Assembly (NCBI RefSeq): GCF_947492405.1
Contig: NZ_CANLMP010000004.1
Span: 310,001 to 374,000, forward strand
Reading direction: 5' to 3'
DNA length: 64,000 bases
Origin: an uncultured Aquimarina sp.
Lineage (GTDB): Bacteria; Bacteroidota; Bacteroidia; Flavobacteriales; Flavobacteriaceae
Under the pieces are notes generated by a model that saw nothing but the letters and a program-made list of their open reading frames with translations, did not search any database and had not been told where the DNA came from. This document shows positions 9,358 to 17,541 of this stretch, in pieces. A program made the position numbers and the translations under genes. The first letter of the stretch is position 1. Every line of letters begins with the position of its first letter.

Positions 9358-9846
9358 TCAGTTACAGTATTTTTCTAAATAGTTTTCAAACTCCAATTCA
9401 TATTCCCTTCTGGAAAATCTCAGTTCCTTTATTGGTTGTATTCCTCTGTTTTCAATCTCTTTATCATATTCAAAATCATCATTCTCATAGGTGATCTCCT
9501 TCCAGGTTATCAAATCATCTTGTTTATCTAAAATAAATGAAATAACACCACAATAATCACTACCACAATGACATCTATACAATACAATTCGGTTTGTTGC
9601 GAATTGATTAGACGGCTGTTTATTTCCTAAAAACTGAGCAACAGTATTTTTGTTAATTTTTGTTCTATCATAATTTGGAAACTTAGATGTATCAACTTCC
9701 AATATATCTAAATCAAAATCAGAATAAGCCAAATCAAAACGACCAATATGTAACCATTCGGTTAGTGCTTTCCCGTCTATAAAAAAGTCGAAACTTATTT
9801 TTTTATCCTCCTTTTTTACTTCTCTTATCTCAAAATGATTTTTCAT
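9358..9846 (-). CDS. hypothetical protein with an RCHCGSDYCG cysteine cluster
   Basis: Protein of 162 residues. The notable feature is RCHCGSDYCGVISF with Cys92, Cys94 and Cys99, a motif I have seen in a family of small uncharacterised proteins near toxin-immunity loci. It may bind metal, but no fourth ligand is obvious apart from Cys161 near the C-terminus and the motif's His93. The N-terminal half is predicted beta (FEIREVKKEDKKISFDFFIDG). No signal peptide. It is flanked by 42-56 bp gaps. Confidence 0.5.
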   Translation of the reverse strand: MKNHFEIREVKKEDKKISFDFFIDGKALTEWLHIGRFDLAYSDFDLDILEVDTSKFPNYDRTKINKNTVAQFLGNKQPSNQFATNRIVLYRCHCGSDYCGVISFILDKQDDLITWKEITYENDDFEYDKEIENRGIQPIKELRFSRREYELEFENYLEKYCN

Positions 9847-9889
9847 TCGTGTTTATTGGGTCTAACGTTTATCTTGGTTGGCTTATTTT

Positions 9890-10288
9890 TTAATAATTTC
9901 CTCCTCCGGAATCAATTACCACTCCGTCTTCGGAGAATTTAATGCTTAAATATTCCATAGGAGAACCTTTAGGAAGATTATAAAATAAATCAAAATCTTT
10001 ATTTATATGAAAACTCACAATACTGACTTTAATTTCCTCAAGTTCTCTCTCAGTTGGATTATATAGTTCTTTTAATTTTTTCTTTGCTTTTCTATCAAAA
10101 GTTGTAATTTCAAGTAGCGTTGAATGAATATAAGTATGGAGGCTTTTGGCTTCGTTTTCATCGATTGAATTAATTTCGATTGTTATTGTGTAGCTCTTAA
10201 TTTTAAATTCCTTTAAACTACTAAAACAACGCAAATTGCTTAAGTACTTCATTTTTCCTATTTCATCTATTTTGTAGAAATCATTCAT
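9890..10288 (-). CDS. hypothetical protein, immunity-array member
   Basis: Protein of 132 residues from ATG 10288 (MNDFYKIDEI); an in-frame TTG at 10309 is less likely. It is beta-rich at the N-terminus (FKIKSYTITIEINSID), helical in the middle with a basic stretch (DRKAKKKLKELYN), and ends MEYLSIKFSEDGVVIDSGGGNY. The terminal glycine-rich tail resembles DUF2004-type immunity proteins, but I am not sure. No signal peptide or membrane helix. Confidence 0.5.
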   Translation of the reverse strand: MNDFYKIDEIGKMKYLSNLRCFSSLKEFKIKSYTITIEINSIDENEAKSLHTYIHSTLLEITTFDRKAKKKLKELYNPTERELEEIKVSIVSFHINKDFDLFYNLPKGSPMEYLSIKFSEDGVVIDSGGGNY

Positions 10289-10371
10289 ATTTTTTGCAAT
10301 TAAATACAACTAGTTACTTACAGTTTCTTCATTCTTTTTATTCATCTTATCTGATGATCTAGTAATATTTA

Positions 10372-10726
10372 AACACTACTATATTAAAAATATATGTTTT
10401 ACAAATCTATAGTCAATCCATATTCGTAGCGTAGTAATTCATATTCGTTAGTTTACTACAAATAATTTATCAAATCTGTAAAAACAGTTGTTTCATTTTC
10501 AAATTTACATTCACAATCTCCAATACTTTTCCTGATCCCATTTTATGTTTTCCTTCATAAAACTCAAAACACATATTTTCATAGAGTTTATGTGCAAAAT
10601 GATCTTTGCTCAACATTGAAATTTCTGCCAACACAGTTTCTCCCGGTTCAACTTTTTGCTGGCCTATATACGTTTGCTTTCCAGAAGTTATATATTCTGG
10701 ATATTCATCAAACTCTATATGTAGTC
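10372..10726 (-). repeat. ~355-bp direct repeat, copy B
   Basis: From about 10372 to 10726 the sequence matches 12113-12472 closely, covering an intergenic part and the 3' two-thirds of an EF-Tu domain III-like gene. The match ends abruptly after CTATATGT(A/G)GTC. Both copies have the same orientation and enclose the beta-helix gene. The intergenic part holds copy B of the recurrent element (about 10408-10449). Confidence 0.85.
10470..10726 (-). pseudogene. 5'-truncated EF-Tu domain III-like gene
   Basis: An 81-codon open frame (10715 to a TGA at 10470-10472) encodes EFDEYPEYITSGKQTYIG... through MGSGKVLEIVN and matches residues ~38-111 of the intact protein at 12233-12568 with few substitutions. 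It has no start codon: the homology breaks near 10726, next to the end of the beta-helix gene. The ancestral stop has also been lost, adding a few residues. The frame is still open, so truncation was probably recent. It is unlikely to be translated. Confidence 0.8.
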
Positions 10727-10743
10727 ATGAACAGTTAATGTTT

Positions 10744-12036
10744 TTAAGTTTGAGTCCATTTTATGATTTCATTATCATTGTTAAATTCAATAATCCATTC
10801 AACTTCGATAGGTTTATCTTTGTAGGAAGCGATAATTTTTATTGAGTAGGTGTTTTCAGCTATTTTCTCTATACTTTCTAAAGAATTAAACGCATCAAAT
10901 GTTCCGTATTCCTTGTTAGTTCTGTAATCATAGTAAAAATTTAAAAAATCATTTTGCGTTTTAAATTCTTCCTTCATTAAAAAAATATTTTCCTTAGCTA
11001 TAAAACTCATTAGTTTATAAACTTCTAAATTATTATTCCAATATTCATCAATAATTTTAATTAAAGAACTCAAAAATAAATCAAGTATGACTTTTTGATG
11101 AATATTATTATTCAATGTATGTTCTTTTTGATCTTGAAAGAACTCAAATTCGTTTGCATCAAAAGAACAATCTATTAATGAAGGAATAAATGGTTTTACA
11201 TCAAAATTATATTCTTTGCTGTTGTCATCTTTAAAATATTTAGTGTATCCCACTTCTTCTATGTCTAAAACATAATTATCTATATCATCATTGTTATTAT
11301 ATAATCTATCTGCATTATTAGAATAAAAATTACAATTATCAAAGTATAGCTCACTAAATTGAGTATCTATTAAAAAATAGGTATCCAAAGTATTATTTTC
11401 ATAAATATCGCAATTTAAAAAACTAACGTTTTTAGAATTAATAGCTGAAATAGCATTAAAAGCATTGTTGTAAATCGAAGTCTTTTCTAAGGTTACTTTA
11501 TTAGCTCCTATTAAGTAAAGTCCAATTCCTCCACTACCATTTAAACTACTTTCTTTTAATGTAATATCATCAGAGAAATAAAAAGACAACACATTGCCAG
11601 TACAGGTTGGATAAGTATGGAATATTGATATTTTCTCAAGAGAGATATTATTACAATTGCGAAATGTTAAAATATCATCATACTCATTATGCGAAATGAT
11701 ATTTAAATTATTTTTCGATCTTATCTTTAGATTACTATAGCCATATAAAACCAATCCCTCTCCAGCTTGAACGACAAAAGTTTTCATTTCGTTACTAGCA
11801 AATAACTTTGATTTATTAGTAGCTAGTTCAAAATTTTTAACTCCATGATTTTTTGATAATTTATAAGACGTAAAGTCTAATGTATCTATTTCTACAATTA
11901 TTTCTGTATCATTATCAAGCGCTTGAAAAAAACTTTCAATATTATTTACTGTTCTAATTTTTCTCTCTTGCGAAAAAGCATTTAAACTACTTATTAGGAG
12001 AATTAAAAGAAGGTATTTTGATGAAGGTTTAATCAT
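10744..12036 (-). CDS. secreted right-handed beta-helix protein
   Basis: Protein of 430 residues with a signal peptide (KYLLLILLISSLNAFSQ). Residues ~90-240 show repeated beta-helix coils of the PbH1 type: NNLNIISHNEYDD, NNISLEKISIFHT, DDITLKESSLNGSGGIGLYL, NKVTLEKTSIYNN and KNVSFLNCDIYENN. Such folds bind or cleave polysaccharides or act as adhesins, but I see no catalytic signature. Residues ~300-430 form a second, probably NTF2-like or alpha/beta domain. The gene is enclosed by two direct copies of a 355-bp repeat, so it entered or was duplicated as a cassette. Confidence 0.65.
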   Translation of the reverse strand: MIKPSSKYLLLILLISSLNAFSQERKIRTVNNIESFFQALDNDTEIIVEIDTLDFTSYKLSKNHGVKNFELATNKSKLFASNEMKTFVVQAGEGLVLYGYSNLKIRSKNNLNIISHNEYDDILTFRNCNNISLEKISIFHTYPTCTGNVLSFYFSDDITLKESSLNGSGGIGLYLIGANKVTLEKTSIYNNAFNAISAINSKNVSFLNCDIYENNTLDTYFLIDTQFSELYFDNCNFYSNNADRLYNNNDDIDNYVLDIEEVGYTKYFKDDNSKEYNFDVKPFIPSLIDCSFDANEFEFFQDQKEHTLNNNIHQKVILDLFLSSLIKIIDEYWNNNLEVYKLMSFIAKENIFLMKEEFKTQNDFLNFYYDYRTNKEYGTFDAFNSLESIEKIAENTYSIKIIASYKDKPIEVEWIIEFNNDNEIIKWTQT

Positions 12037-12112
12037 TTTTAATTATTTACAACTTGTTTGTATAAGTACATTTATTCCTTTGATACATCGAATTTGATAG
12101 TATACGAATAAT

Positions 12113-12472
12113 AACACTCTGCTATATTAAATATAATTGTTTTATAAATATATAGTCAATCCATATTCGTAGCGCAGTAATCTATATTCGTTAGTTTACT
12201 ACAAATAACTTATTCAAATCTGCGAAAAAAGACTATTTCATTTTCAAACGTACATTCACAATCTCCAATACTTTTCCTGATCCTATTTTATGTTTTCCTT
12301 CATAAAACTCAAAACACATATTTTCATAGAGTTTATGTGTAAAATGATCTTTGCTCAACATTGAAATTTCTGCCAACACAGTTTCTCCTGGAGCAACGGT
12401 TTCTTGCCCTAAATACGTTTGCTGCCCAGAAGTTAGATATTCTGGATATTCTTCGAATTCTATATGTGGTCG
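12113..12472 (-). repeat. ~355-bp direct repeat, copy C
   Basis: Second copy of the repeat at 10372-10726, in the same orientation. It overlaps the 3' part of the intact EF-Tu domain III-like gene and its downstream gap, including copy C of the recurrent intergenic element (about 12151-12190). Copies B and C differ by scattered substitutions and small gaps, mostly in the intergenic part. Confidence 0.85.
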
Positions 12473-12568
12473 ATAACCTGATGTTACAGGGTTTTTTCTA
12501 CCTCCTTGTTCGGTGTTTAAAAATTGTAGTTCTGCTATAAAATCAGTTGAAGTAAATTTGTTTTTCAT
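12233..12568 (-). CDS. stand-alone EF-Tu domain III-like protein
   Basis: Protein of 111 residues that follows the C-terminal beta-barrel domain of elongation factor Tu: FIAELQFLNTEQGGRKNP (residues 10-27), SGYRPH (30-35), a PGETVLAEISML strand (60-71), then FEFYEGKHKIGSGKVLEIVN (86-105). In EF-Tu the same order is LSKDEGGRH, GYRPQF, MPGD and GAGVV. The GTPase domain is absent. Small proteins of this kind are annotated near immunity genes; a decoy or shield role against toxins that use EF-Tu is inference. It overlaps the next upstream gene by 4 bp. A truncated copy lies at 10470-10726. Confidence 0.7.
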   Translation of the reverse strand: MKNKFTSTDFIAELQFLNTEQGGRKNPVTSGYRPHIEFEEYPEYLTSGQQTYLGQETVAPGETVLAEISMLSKDHFTHKLYENMCFEFYEGKHKIGSGKVLEIVNVRLKMK

Positions 12569-13074
12569 AAAACACTTTTTGGTCTTTTTAAATAGTATTC
12601 AAACCATTCTGGCCTACACCATAATCCACTCATTTCCTGACATAATTCAATTTTATTATTGGTGAATAACAGCTCCAGTTCAAGTGTAAAATTACTGCCA
12701 ACAAGCTTCCAATTTGTTTCTGGAAGCAATAAAGCATAGTGGTTCTCTGATTGCCCATGTTGTGGAATACATATTTGAGTTTCTCTCCAATTAATGGTTT
12801 CTAGAATATCTACATATTCAATGTTTTGAACCCTATTCTTTTTAAGTTCGTTGAAGTACACTTTTTCTAATTCTGTACGTACATTTATTTTGTTTGAATT
12901 GGGAAGGGACTTAAACTTTTCTAGTACATTTGTCTGAATTGGTGTGAACCATTTTTGTTCATTTTCTAAATCTATCCAAATATCCAATAGACGTTCTAGC
13001 CAAGGAATATCTACTTTGGATACAGAATTTAAATAATCCCCTTCATCATTAATTTTCCAATTTTTTAGATCCAT
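12565..13074 (-). CDS. hypothetical protein, coupled to the EF-Tu-like gene
   Basis: Protein of 169 residues from ATG 13074 (MDLKNWKINDEG); a TTG at 13095 in frame would overlap the preceding gene. It is a Trp-rich acidic protein (WLERLLDIWIDLENEQKW; ETINWRETQICIPQHGQS; MSGLWCRPEWFEYYL) with no signal peptide. Its stop overlaps the start of the EF-Tu domain III-like gene by 4 bp, so translation is probably coupled. I do not recognise a family; an immunity role is suggested by the company. Confidence 0.5.
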   Translation of the reverse strand: MDLKNWKINDEGDYLNSVSKVDIPWLERLLDIWIDLENEQKWFTPIQTNVLEKFKSLPNSNKINVRTELEKVYFNELKKNRVQNIEYVDILETINWRETQICIPQHGQSENHYALLLPETNWKLVGSNFTLELELLFTNNKIELCQEMSGLWCRPEWFEYYLKRPKSVL

Positions 13075-13085
13075 TACAAATATTT

Positions 13086-13331
13086 TTATTTCCAAACCCT
13101 TACCTCTGCACTACACCAACCTGTTACAATATCGAGTATATCGTACACTCTATCTTGTAAGGTTTCGTTGTCGGATAGTTCTGAAGCTAATTCTTCTAAC
13201 AATTTTTTAGCTACCTCTTTAGTGCCTCCGGACTTTTTAAAATCAAGAAGTATCTCTCGATCTTTATGTATATAGCAGTTTCCTTTTTCAATATATTGCT
13301 GTACTACTGCTATAAATTTATTTTTTGTCAT
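13086..13331 (-). CDS. small helical hypothetical protein
   Basis: Protein of 81 residues, helical and acidic (KEVAKKLLEELASELSDNETLQDRVYDILDIVTGWC). It overlaps the upstream 100-residue protein gene by 14 bp and lies 11 bp from the gene downstream, indicating one operon. No signal peptide. Size and packing are typical of small immunity or accessory proteins. No family recognised. Confidence 0.5.
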   Translation of the reverse strand: MTKNKFIAVVQQYIEKGNCYIHKDREILLDFKKSGGTKEVAKKLLEELASELSDNETLQDRVYDILDIVTGWCSAEVRVWK

Positions 13332-13620
13332 TTTTAATTCTAAATGAAATGTGTTTCAGCTCAAATACTTGAAAAGCATAAATCGTCCAATCTTTGCCTG
13401 TTACCTCCCATCCATAAGCGTCTAATTGATCGGTTACTTCGTCCAATAACTCTCCAATAACAAAACTGTTTACCAGATCTTCAAACTCTGTGATTTTTTG
13501 AATCAAATTCTTATCAAATGTATGAGACACAATAATGCCTTGCACCAAATTATCCTCAAAACTTTCTACAAGCACTTCGGCTTTATGCTCGTTGTTTTTA
13601 TCTACGAGTAGTAGTTTCAT
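13318..13620 (-). CDS. small hypothetical protein
   Basis: Protein of 100 residues with a beta-rich start (MKLLLVDKNNEHKAEVLVESFEDNLVQGIIVSHTF), a central helix (LIQKITEFEDLVNSFVIGELLDEVTDQL) and YGWEVTGKDWTIYAFQVF. The layout is that of many cytosolic immunity proteins. It overlaps the next gene by 14 bp. No family recognised. Confidence 0.5.
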   Translation of the reverse strand: MKLLLVDKNNEHKAEVLVESFEDNLVQGIIVSHTFDKNLIQKITEFEDLVNSFVIGELLDEVTDQLDAYGWEVTGKDWTIYAFQVFELKHISFRIKNDKK

Positions 13621-13659
13621 TAGCAGTAATTCTTTATTTCTATACGTAATTTCAGAAGA

Positions 13660-14991
13660 TTATTTGTTACATAATCTACCTATATAGGACTTCAGATTTT
13701 CCTGAATTTCTGGGTGTTGCTCTTCTATTATAAAACCATCATCTCCTTTTAATTGTAATTGCACTCCTTCTTTTGAAATGTCACAGTTGTATATATAAGT
13801 TTGATAATATTCTTCTGATAACTTTTCATTTATATACATTTCAACTTTAAATGTTACCTCTTTTGCATTACTTTTCGATACAATTTTATTTTCAGAATAA
13901 GTCATAGCACATCCAGATCCACAAGATATCACGAACGAATTATTATTCTTATCGGCAGTATTAGCCGATATGCTGTTGCTCATCTTTTCTGAATTAAGTA
14001 CTATTATTTGATCTTCATCATATTTAAATGTGTCTATTTTGGTATAACTTGATACGCCATTTTCTCGCATATTAATTACTGTAACCTCATAGTTAATCAA
14101 TATCGTTTGTTCTTTTGTATTGGTTTCCATCGATATTGCATTAAATGTTGATTGTACAGTAGAGGTATTGGGTATCGTGCGACACCTTTTAAGTTTTTTT
14201 AGGGCTGCCGTATCTTTTGAAAACGATTTTTTCAAAAAATTTAAGTGTTTATCAGAGCATTGATATCCTAAATCTAAATATGACAATAGCATACATGTAA
14301 GATTGCTTCTATTTCCATTTGGTTTTCCATCCCATTCGCATTCGTTTCCTATAAACGTAGCTACATAACCCAAAGCTGCTCTTTCGGGTTTAGAGATGCT
14401 TTTTTGATAGTCTTTGTTAAGCACAATAGTATTGACATCTGTTTTTAAACTTTCATCATAAATTGTTTCTCGCCATAACACTTTTATATTTTTATCGGTG
14501 GGTTTTGTGGAGCTGATTTTTTTGAATGAAACTAAATAAGGTTTAACGTATGAAATTTCAGGATCTCCTGCTTCTTCTAAACGTTTCATTCCCCAATTGA
14601 TTTCTATTTTATCTCCTTTAACTAATTCGTTTATAGGAATATCGACGGAATACATTATTTGTACAGTATCTTTATTTTTTTGAGCTAAAAAGTACCAATA
14701 ATCATAGTTATCATCAAAGCTTATAAAATTTACGGTATCTGTATATATTTTACCGAATTCTATTTTTTCATTAAGTCTTAATACACTGCTCAATTTACTT
14801 GGAGTAGGTGTTTTTTTCTCTGATTTAGATTGTACAGTATCTTCATTTCTATTCCCTATCTCAAGCTTAGAGTCGCTTTCTGTTTTGTTTGGTGTTACTG
14901 GCTTGTCTTTACAAGCATTTGTGCAAACACATAGTAAAATGGCAAGTAATACAAGTGACCAGGTTTTATTTTTCATATTTTTTGTTTTCAT
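13660..14991 (-). CDS. lipoprotein, hypothetical
   Basis: Protein of 443 residues with a lipoprotein signal: hydrophobic WSLVLLAILLCVCT followed by TNAC with Cys27 as the likely lipidated residue. A low-complexity linker rich in Lys, Thr and Ser follows (~30-70). Residues ~75-190 look like one beta domain, and ~195-270 hold a conserved-looking Cys-containing segment (LGYVATFIGNECEWDGK, ...RSNLTCMLLSYLDLGYQCSDKHL). The C-terminal third is beta-rich. It is probably anchored in the outer or inner membrane facing the periplasm. No family recognised. Confidence 0.55.
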   Translation of the reverse strand: MKTKNMKNKTWSLVLLAILLCVCTNACKDKPVTPNKTESDSKLEIGNRNEDTVQSKSEKKTPTPSKLSSVLRLNEKIEFGKIYTDTVNFISFDDNYDYWYFLAQKNKDTVQIMYSVDIPINELVKGDKIEINWGMKRLEEAGDPEISYVKPYLVSFKKISSTKPTDKNIKVLWRETIYDESLKTDVNTIVLNKDYQKSISKPERAALGYVATFIGNECEWDGKPNGNRSNLTCMLLSYLDLGYQCSDKHLNFLKKSFSKDTAALKKLKRCRTIPNTSTVQSTFNAISMETNTKEQTILINYEVTVINMRENGVSSYTKIDTFKYDEDQIIVLNSEKMSNSISANTADKNNNSFVISCGSGCAMTYSENKIVSKSNAKEVTFKVEMYINEKLSEEYYQTYIYNCDISKEGVQLQLKGDDGFIIEEQHPEIQENLKSYIGRLCNK

Positions 14992-15006
14992 CTTTAAATA
15001 GCCGTT

Positions 15007-15426
15007 TTATTTATAACCATAAACTTTTAATCCCGATTTCGATAGCTCATATTCAAATTGCTTTCCTGTTTGTAATGCTGTCTCTATCAGTTCAATGTTT
15101 TGCGTTTTGACTTTAGAAGTTAATAACTCTTCACGGTTTTTCCTTTCAGATATAATTTCAGAAGGGATTAATATCCATTCAATTTCTTTCAATTCAAAAA
15201 CTCCCCAATATTCTTCTATATATTTTTCGTTCAAAAAACTCTCTTCATCCGGTATTGTAAATTCTCGAATTGTATCATCCAAAAGTAATTTTACCTTTGT
15301 AACATATTGAGGGTTTACATCTTTTAGCAATGAGAATAAAGCCTTCCACTTAGTATCGCTCATAAAACTGGCTCTACTGTCAATTTCTTGCTGTAATTTT
15401 AGCTGATATTTATCTACTCTAGACAT
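15007..15426 (-). CDS. DUF6678-like protein
   Basis: Protein of 139 residues. It carries the pattern I associate with DUF6678: DTKWKALFSLLKDVNPQY near residue 24, a strand with KVKLLLDD, then WGVFELKEIEWILIP at ~75-90. No signal peptide, so cytosolic. DUF6678 proteins are small and often found beside polymorphic toxin immunity genes; no activity is established that I know of. The gene lies 8 bp from the DUF6756-like gene upstream, suggesting co-transcription. Confidence 0.5.
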   Translation of the reverse strand: MSRVDKYQLKLQQEIDSRASFMSDTKWKALFSLLKDVNPQYVTKVKLLLDDTIREFTIPDEESFLNEKYIEEYWGVFELKEIEWILIPSEIISERKNREELLTSKVKTQNIELIETALQTGKQFEYELSKSGLKVYGYK

Positions 15427-15434
15427 AATGTACG

Positions 15435-15884
15435 TTACCTCAACTTATCTTTATTAATAATTCTTAACTGATCTCCAACACCTATTAGTTGATCGCTGTG
15501 ATTTTCGCATAACAACCATTGTTTATTTTTGTCGATCATATAATATTCGAAAGCAGAACATTCTCCTATCAACTGGGCAATCACAGATGGTTTGCAATCA
15601 TAAATTGGGTAATAAGCTTCTTCGTCATCTTCTACCATTAGCCAGACTTTATTAACATCTTTAGGGATGATATGGATCAGCTCTTTAAATGGAAACTCGT
15701 ACGTTTTAAAATAAAAGGCTTCTTGTTTAAAATCTTCCCACCACCATCTTCTATCGCCTGATTTTACAAAGTGAGTTAACAGCTCTAAATACAAACTTTT
15801 AACATCTGAAACCAAGCATATATCTTCTTGCTTTAGCTTTAATGTTTTTATTGCTTGTGCTATTTCTGCTTTTATAGTTCCCAT
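15435..15884 (-). CDS. DUF6756-like protein
   Basis: Protein of 149 residues with the signature segments RRWWWEDFK (~45), a middle of VWLMVEDDEEAYYPIYDCKP, and a C-terminal LIGVGDQLRIIN; these are what I recall of DUF6756. It has no signal peptide and is probably cytosolic. The function of the family is unknown; members sit in immunity arrays. Spacing is 8 bp to the gene downstream and 10 bp to the gene upstream. Confidence 0.5.
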   Translation of the reverse strand: MGTIKAEIAQAIKTLKLKQEDICLVSDVKSLYLELLTHFVKSGDRRWWWEDFKQEAFYFKTYEFPFKELIHIIPKDVNKVWLMVEDDEEAYYPIYDCKPSVIAQLIGECSAFEYYMIDKNKQWLLCENHSDQLIGVGDQLRIINKDKLR

Positions 15885-15894
15885 TTTTAATTTT

Positions 15895-16347
15895 CTACTT
15901 TAAATAAAATGTGCTAACTAATTGAAACATATCTTCTCTTGATGGACTTTTAGGAAATTTTTCATCTAAAACGTCTGTAAAAAACAATCTGTAATCCAAC
16001 ACAAAATCTTTAAACTCTTTATCCGATAAACTATTGAAGTCTTCCACACTATCTGGATAGGCTCTTGAAAGAATTTGATCATACAAAGATTCTTCATTTA
16101 TATTTTGCTCAGAAAAATGACTGTTTTGCCAATCATCACCTGTATTTTCCCAAATTGAAACAAGTCCTAATACTCTTAATGGGTCACCTCCGATGAATTT
16201 ACGATTGCCTTTTACGGCACAGAAATCACCAAAATATTCTTCTCTTTTATCTGGTATAAGAAAAATTTTATACCCTTTAGATAGTATAATCTTTAATGCA
16301 GTGTTATACGTATTCATTGCATCTGCTATGGTACATCCATTTTCCAT
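15895..16347 (-). CDS. hypothetical protein, immunity-array member
   Basis: Protein of 150 residues. A conserved-looking alpha/beta core reads YFGDFCAVKGNRKFIGGDPLRVLGLVSIWENTGDDW (taken from residues ~38-75). The C-terminal third is helical and acidic. There is no signal peptide. I recall similar sequences in immunity arrays but no named family with confidence. It sits 13 bp and 10 bp from its neighbours. Confidence 0.5.
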   Translation of the reverse strand: MENGCTIADAMNTYNTALKIILSKGYKIFLIPDKREEYFGDFCAVKGNRKFIGGDPLRVLGLVSIWENTGDDWQNSHFSEQNINEESLYDQILSRAYPDSVEDFNSLSDKEFKDFVLDYRLFFTDVLDEKFPKSPSREDMFQLVSTFYLK

Positions 16348-16360
16348 ATTTCTACTATAT

Positions 16361-16780
16361 TTAAGCTATTCTAATATCGCCCCAGTAGGCATCAAAACCT
16401 TTGCTTTCAATTTCTTTGATATCTGTATCTGTAAAATGAATATGAAAGTCTACACCTCTTAATATGGGTTCGTTGGGAAAATCCTTGTTATACATACTCT
16501 CATCTATTCGCCATAAATTAAAATATACAAACGTATCATGACCTAAGGATTTAATTTTTCGGATTCTGTTTTCTAATTCATCTTTGGTAATATATTGGTA
16601 ATACTTTTTTTTACTATTAAATTCTTCAATAAAAAAGAAAGGAAATACCGTATCAACCGTAATTAGATTAAGTTGATTTTGATACTCTTTGTTATACATC
16701 TCAACACTTTTTTTATCCTCAAAAACGGCATAAATTGTCTTTAATCTATTAGTATCTAATATTTCTCCTATAATGTACAT
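16361..16780 (-). CDS. hypothetical protein, immunity-array member
   Basis: Protein of 139 residues from ATG 16780 (MYIIGEILDTN); an in-frame TTG at 16813 would overlap the preceding lipoprotein gene. The beta-alpha layout includes IYAVFEDKKSVEMYNKEY, a central FFIEEFNSKKKYYQYITKDELE and the C-terminal HIHFTDTDIKEIESKGFDAYWG. No signal peptide. Family unknown. The start lies 1 bp from the stop of the upstream lipoprotein gene, so translation may be coupled. Confidence 0.5.
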   Translation of the reverse strand: MYIIGEILDTNRLKTIYAVFEDKKSVEMYNKEYQNQLNLITVDTVFPFFFIEEFNSKKKYYQYITKDELENRIRKIKSLGHDTFVYFNLWRIDESMYNKDFPNEPILRGVDFHIHFTDTDIKEIESKGFDAYWGDIRIA

Positions 16781-16781
16781 T

Positions 16782-17261
16782 TTAGTTTTTCTCTTTGAAA
16801 ATGTATTCGACAATTTGCCCGTTTACATGCTTTATTCTTCCTACAAGTTGTTTATCAAGGAGTTCTAAAAATAAGTTTTCGGCGTATGTTCCCTGGACTT
16901 TTTGTGGTATAAAATCAATAGCTATTTCTTTATTATCTTTTAATTCCCAATCAAATGTTCCTATTTCCTTTGTAGTTTCTTTATCACAGGATGATATTTC
17001 TTTTTCAGTAACATACACTTGTTTTTTATCAAATAGCAATGTTAGATAGATCTCACTACCTGCACAAGGGTTATCATCTGGTGTTTCTTCATAAACAGCT
17101 CCGACTTTTGCTATGAATTCTTTATGCATATGATTTTTCATTTTTTGTACCTGAGATGATATACAGGATACACAAAACAGCATACAAAATAAAGCGATTA
17201 TCATTCTGGTGTTTTTTATATTGCATAACTGTCCTTTATTTTTTATGTTCTTCTTTTTCAT
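16782..17261 (-). CDS. small lipoprotein, hypothetical
   Basis: Protein of about 159 residues from ATG 17261; an in-frame GTG at 17285 overlaps the gene upstream and is less likely. A long basic N-region precedes a hydrophobic core (IIALFCMLFC) and a VSC lipobox with Cys33. The mature part contains one Cys pair candidate (NPCAGSEIYLTLLF and SSCDKETTK) and is beta-rich. It is probably an inner- or outer-membrane lipoprotein facing the periplasm. Function unknown. Confidence 0.55.
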   Translation of the reverse strand: MKKKNIKNKGQLCNIKNTRMIIALFCMLFCVSCISSQVQKMKNHMHKEFIAKVGAVYEETPDDNPCAGSEIYLTLLFDKKQVYVTEKEISSCDKETTKEIGTFDWELKDNKEIAIDFIPQKVQGTYAENLFLELLDKQLVGRIKHVNGQIVEYIFKEKN

Positions 17262-17263
17262 AC

Positions 17264-17515
17264 TTATTCTTCTTGAGTTGCCCACATAATTACATCACGA
17301 AAGTCGATCTTGGCACTTTTGGTTAATTCAATAACTTTATTGATATTTCCTTTCGCTAATTTCAAAATAGATACTCTAGTGTTTTTTAAATTATATTCTG
17401 ACGCTGCCATTACATGATTTAAGGTGATAGAGGAAAGTTCATTAATTATTATTAGTACTTCTTCGGGTTTAAAATCCCGATGTATAATATCCATGATATC
17501 TTTATCCATTTCCAT
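17264..17515 (-). CDS. small helical hypothetical protein
   Basis: Protein of 83 residues beginning MEMDKDIMDIIHRDFKPEEVLIIINELSSI. It is almost all helical, acidic in the first half and with KLAKGNINKVIELTKSAKIDFRDVI at the end. Similar small proteins of 80-90 residues are common in immunity arrays. No signal peptide. It lies 2 bp upstream of the lipoprotein gene. Confidence 0.5.
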   Translation of the reverse strand: MEMDKDIMDIIHRDFKPEEVLIIINELSSITLNHVMAASEYNLKNTRVSILKLAKGNINKVIELTKSAKIDFRDVIMWATQEE

Positions 17516-17541
17516 AATTTTGTATTGTTATCTTGTACACA

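Noticed and set aside
10408..12190. Repeated element as an insertion sequence or CRISPR unit
   Set aside because: There is no transposase, no terminal inverted repeat and no regular spacing; only three copies are seen.
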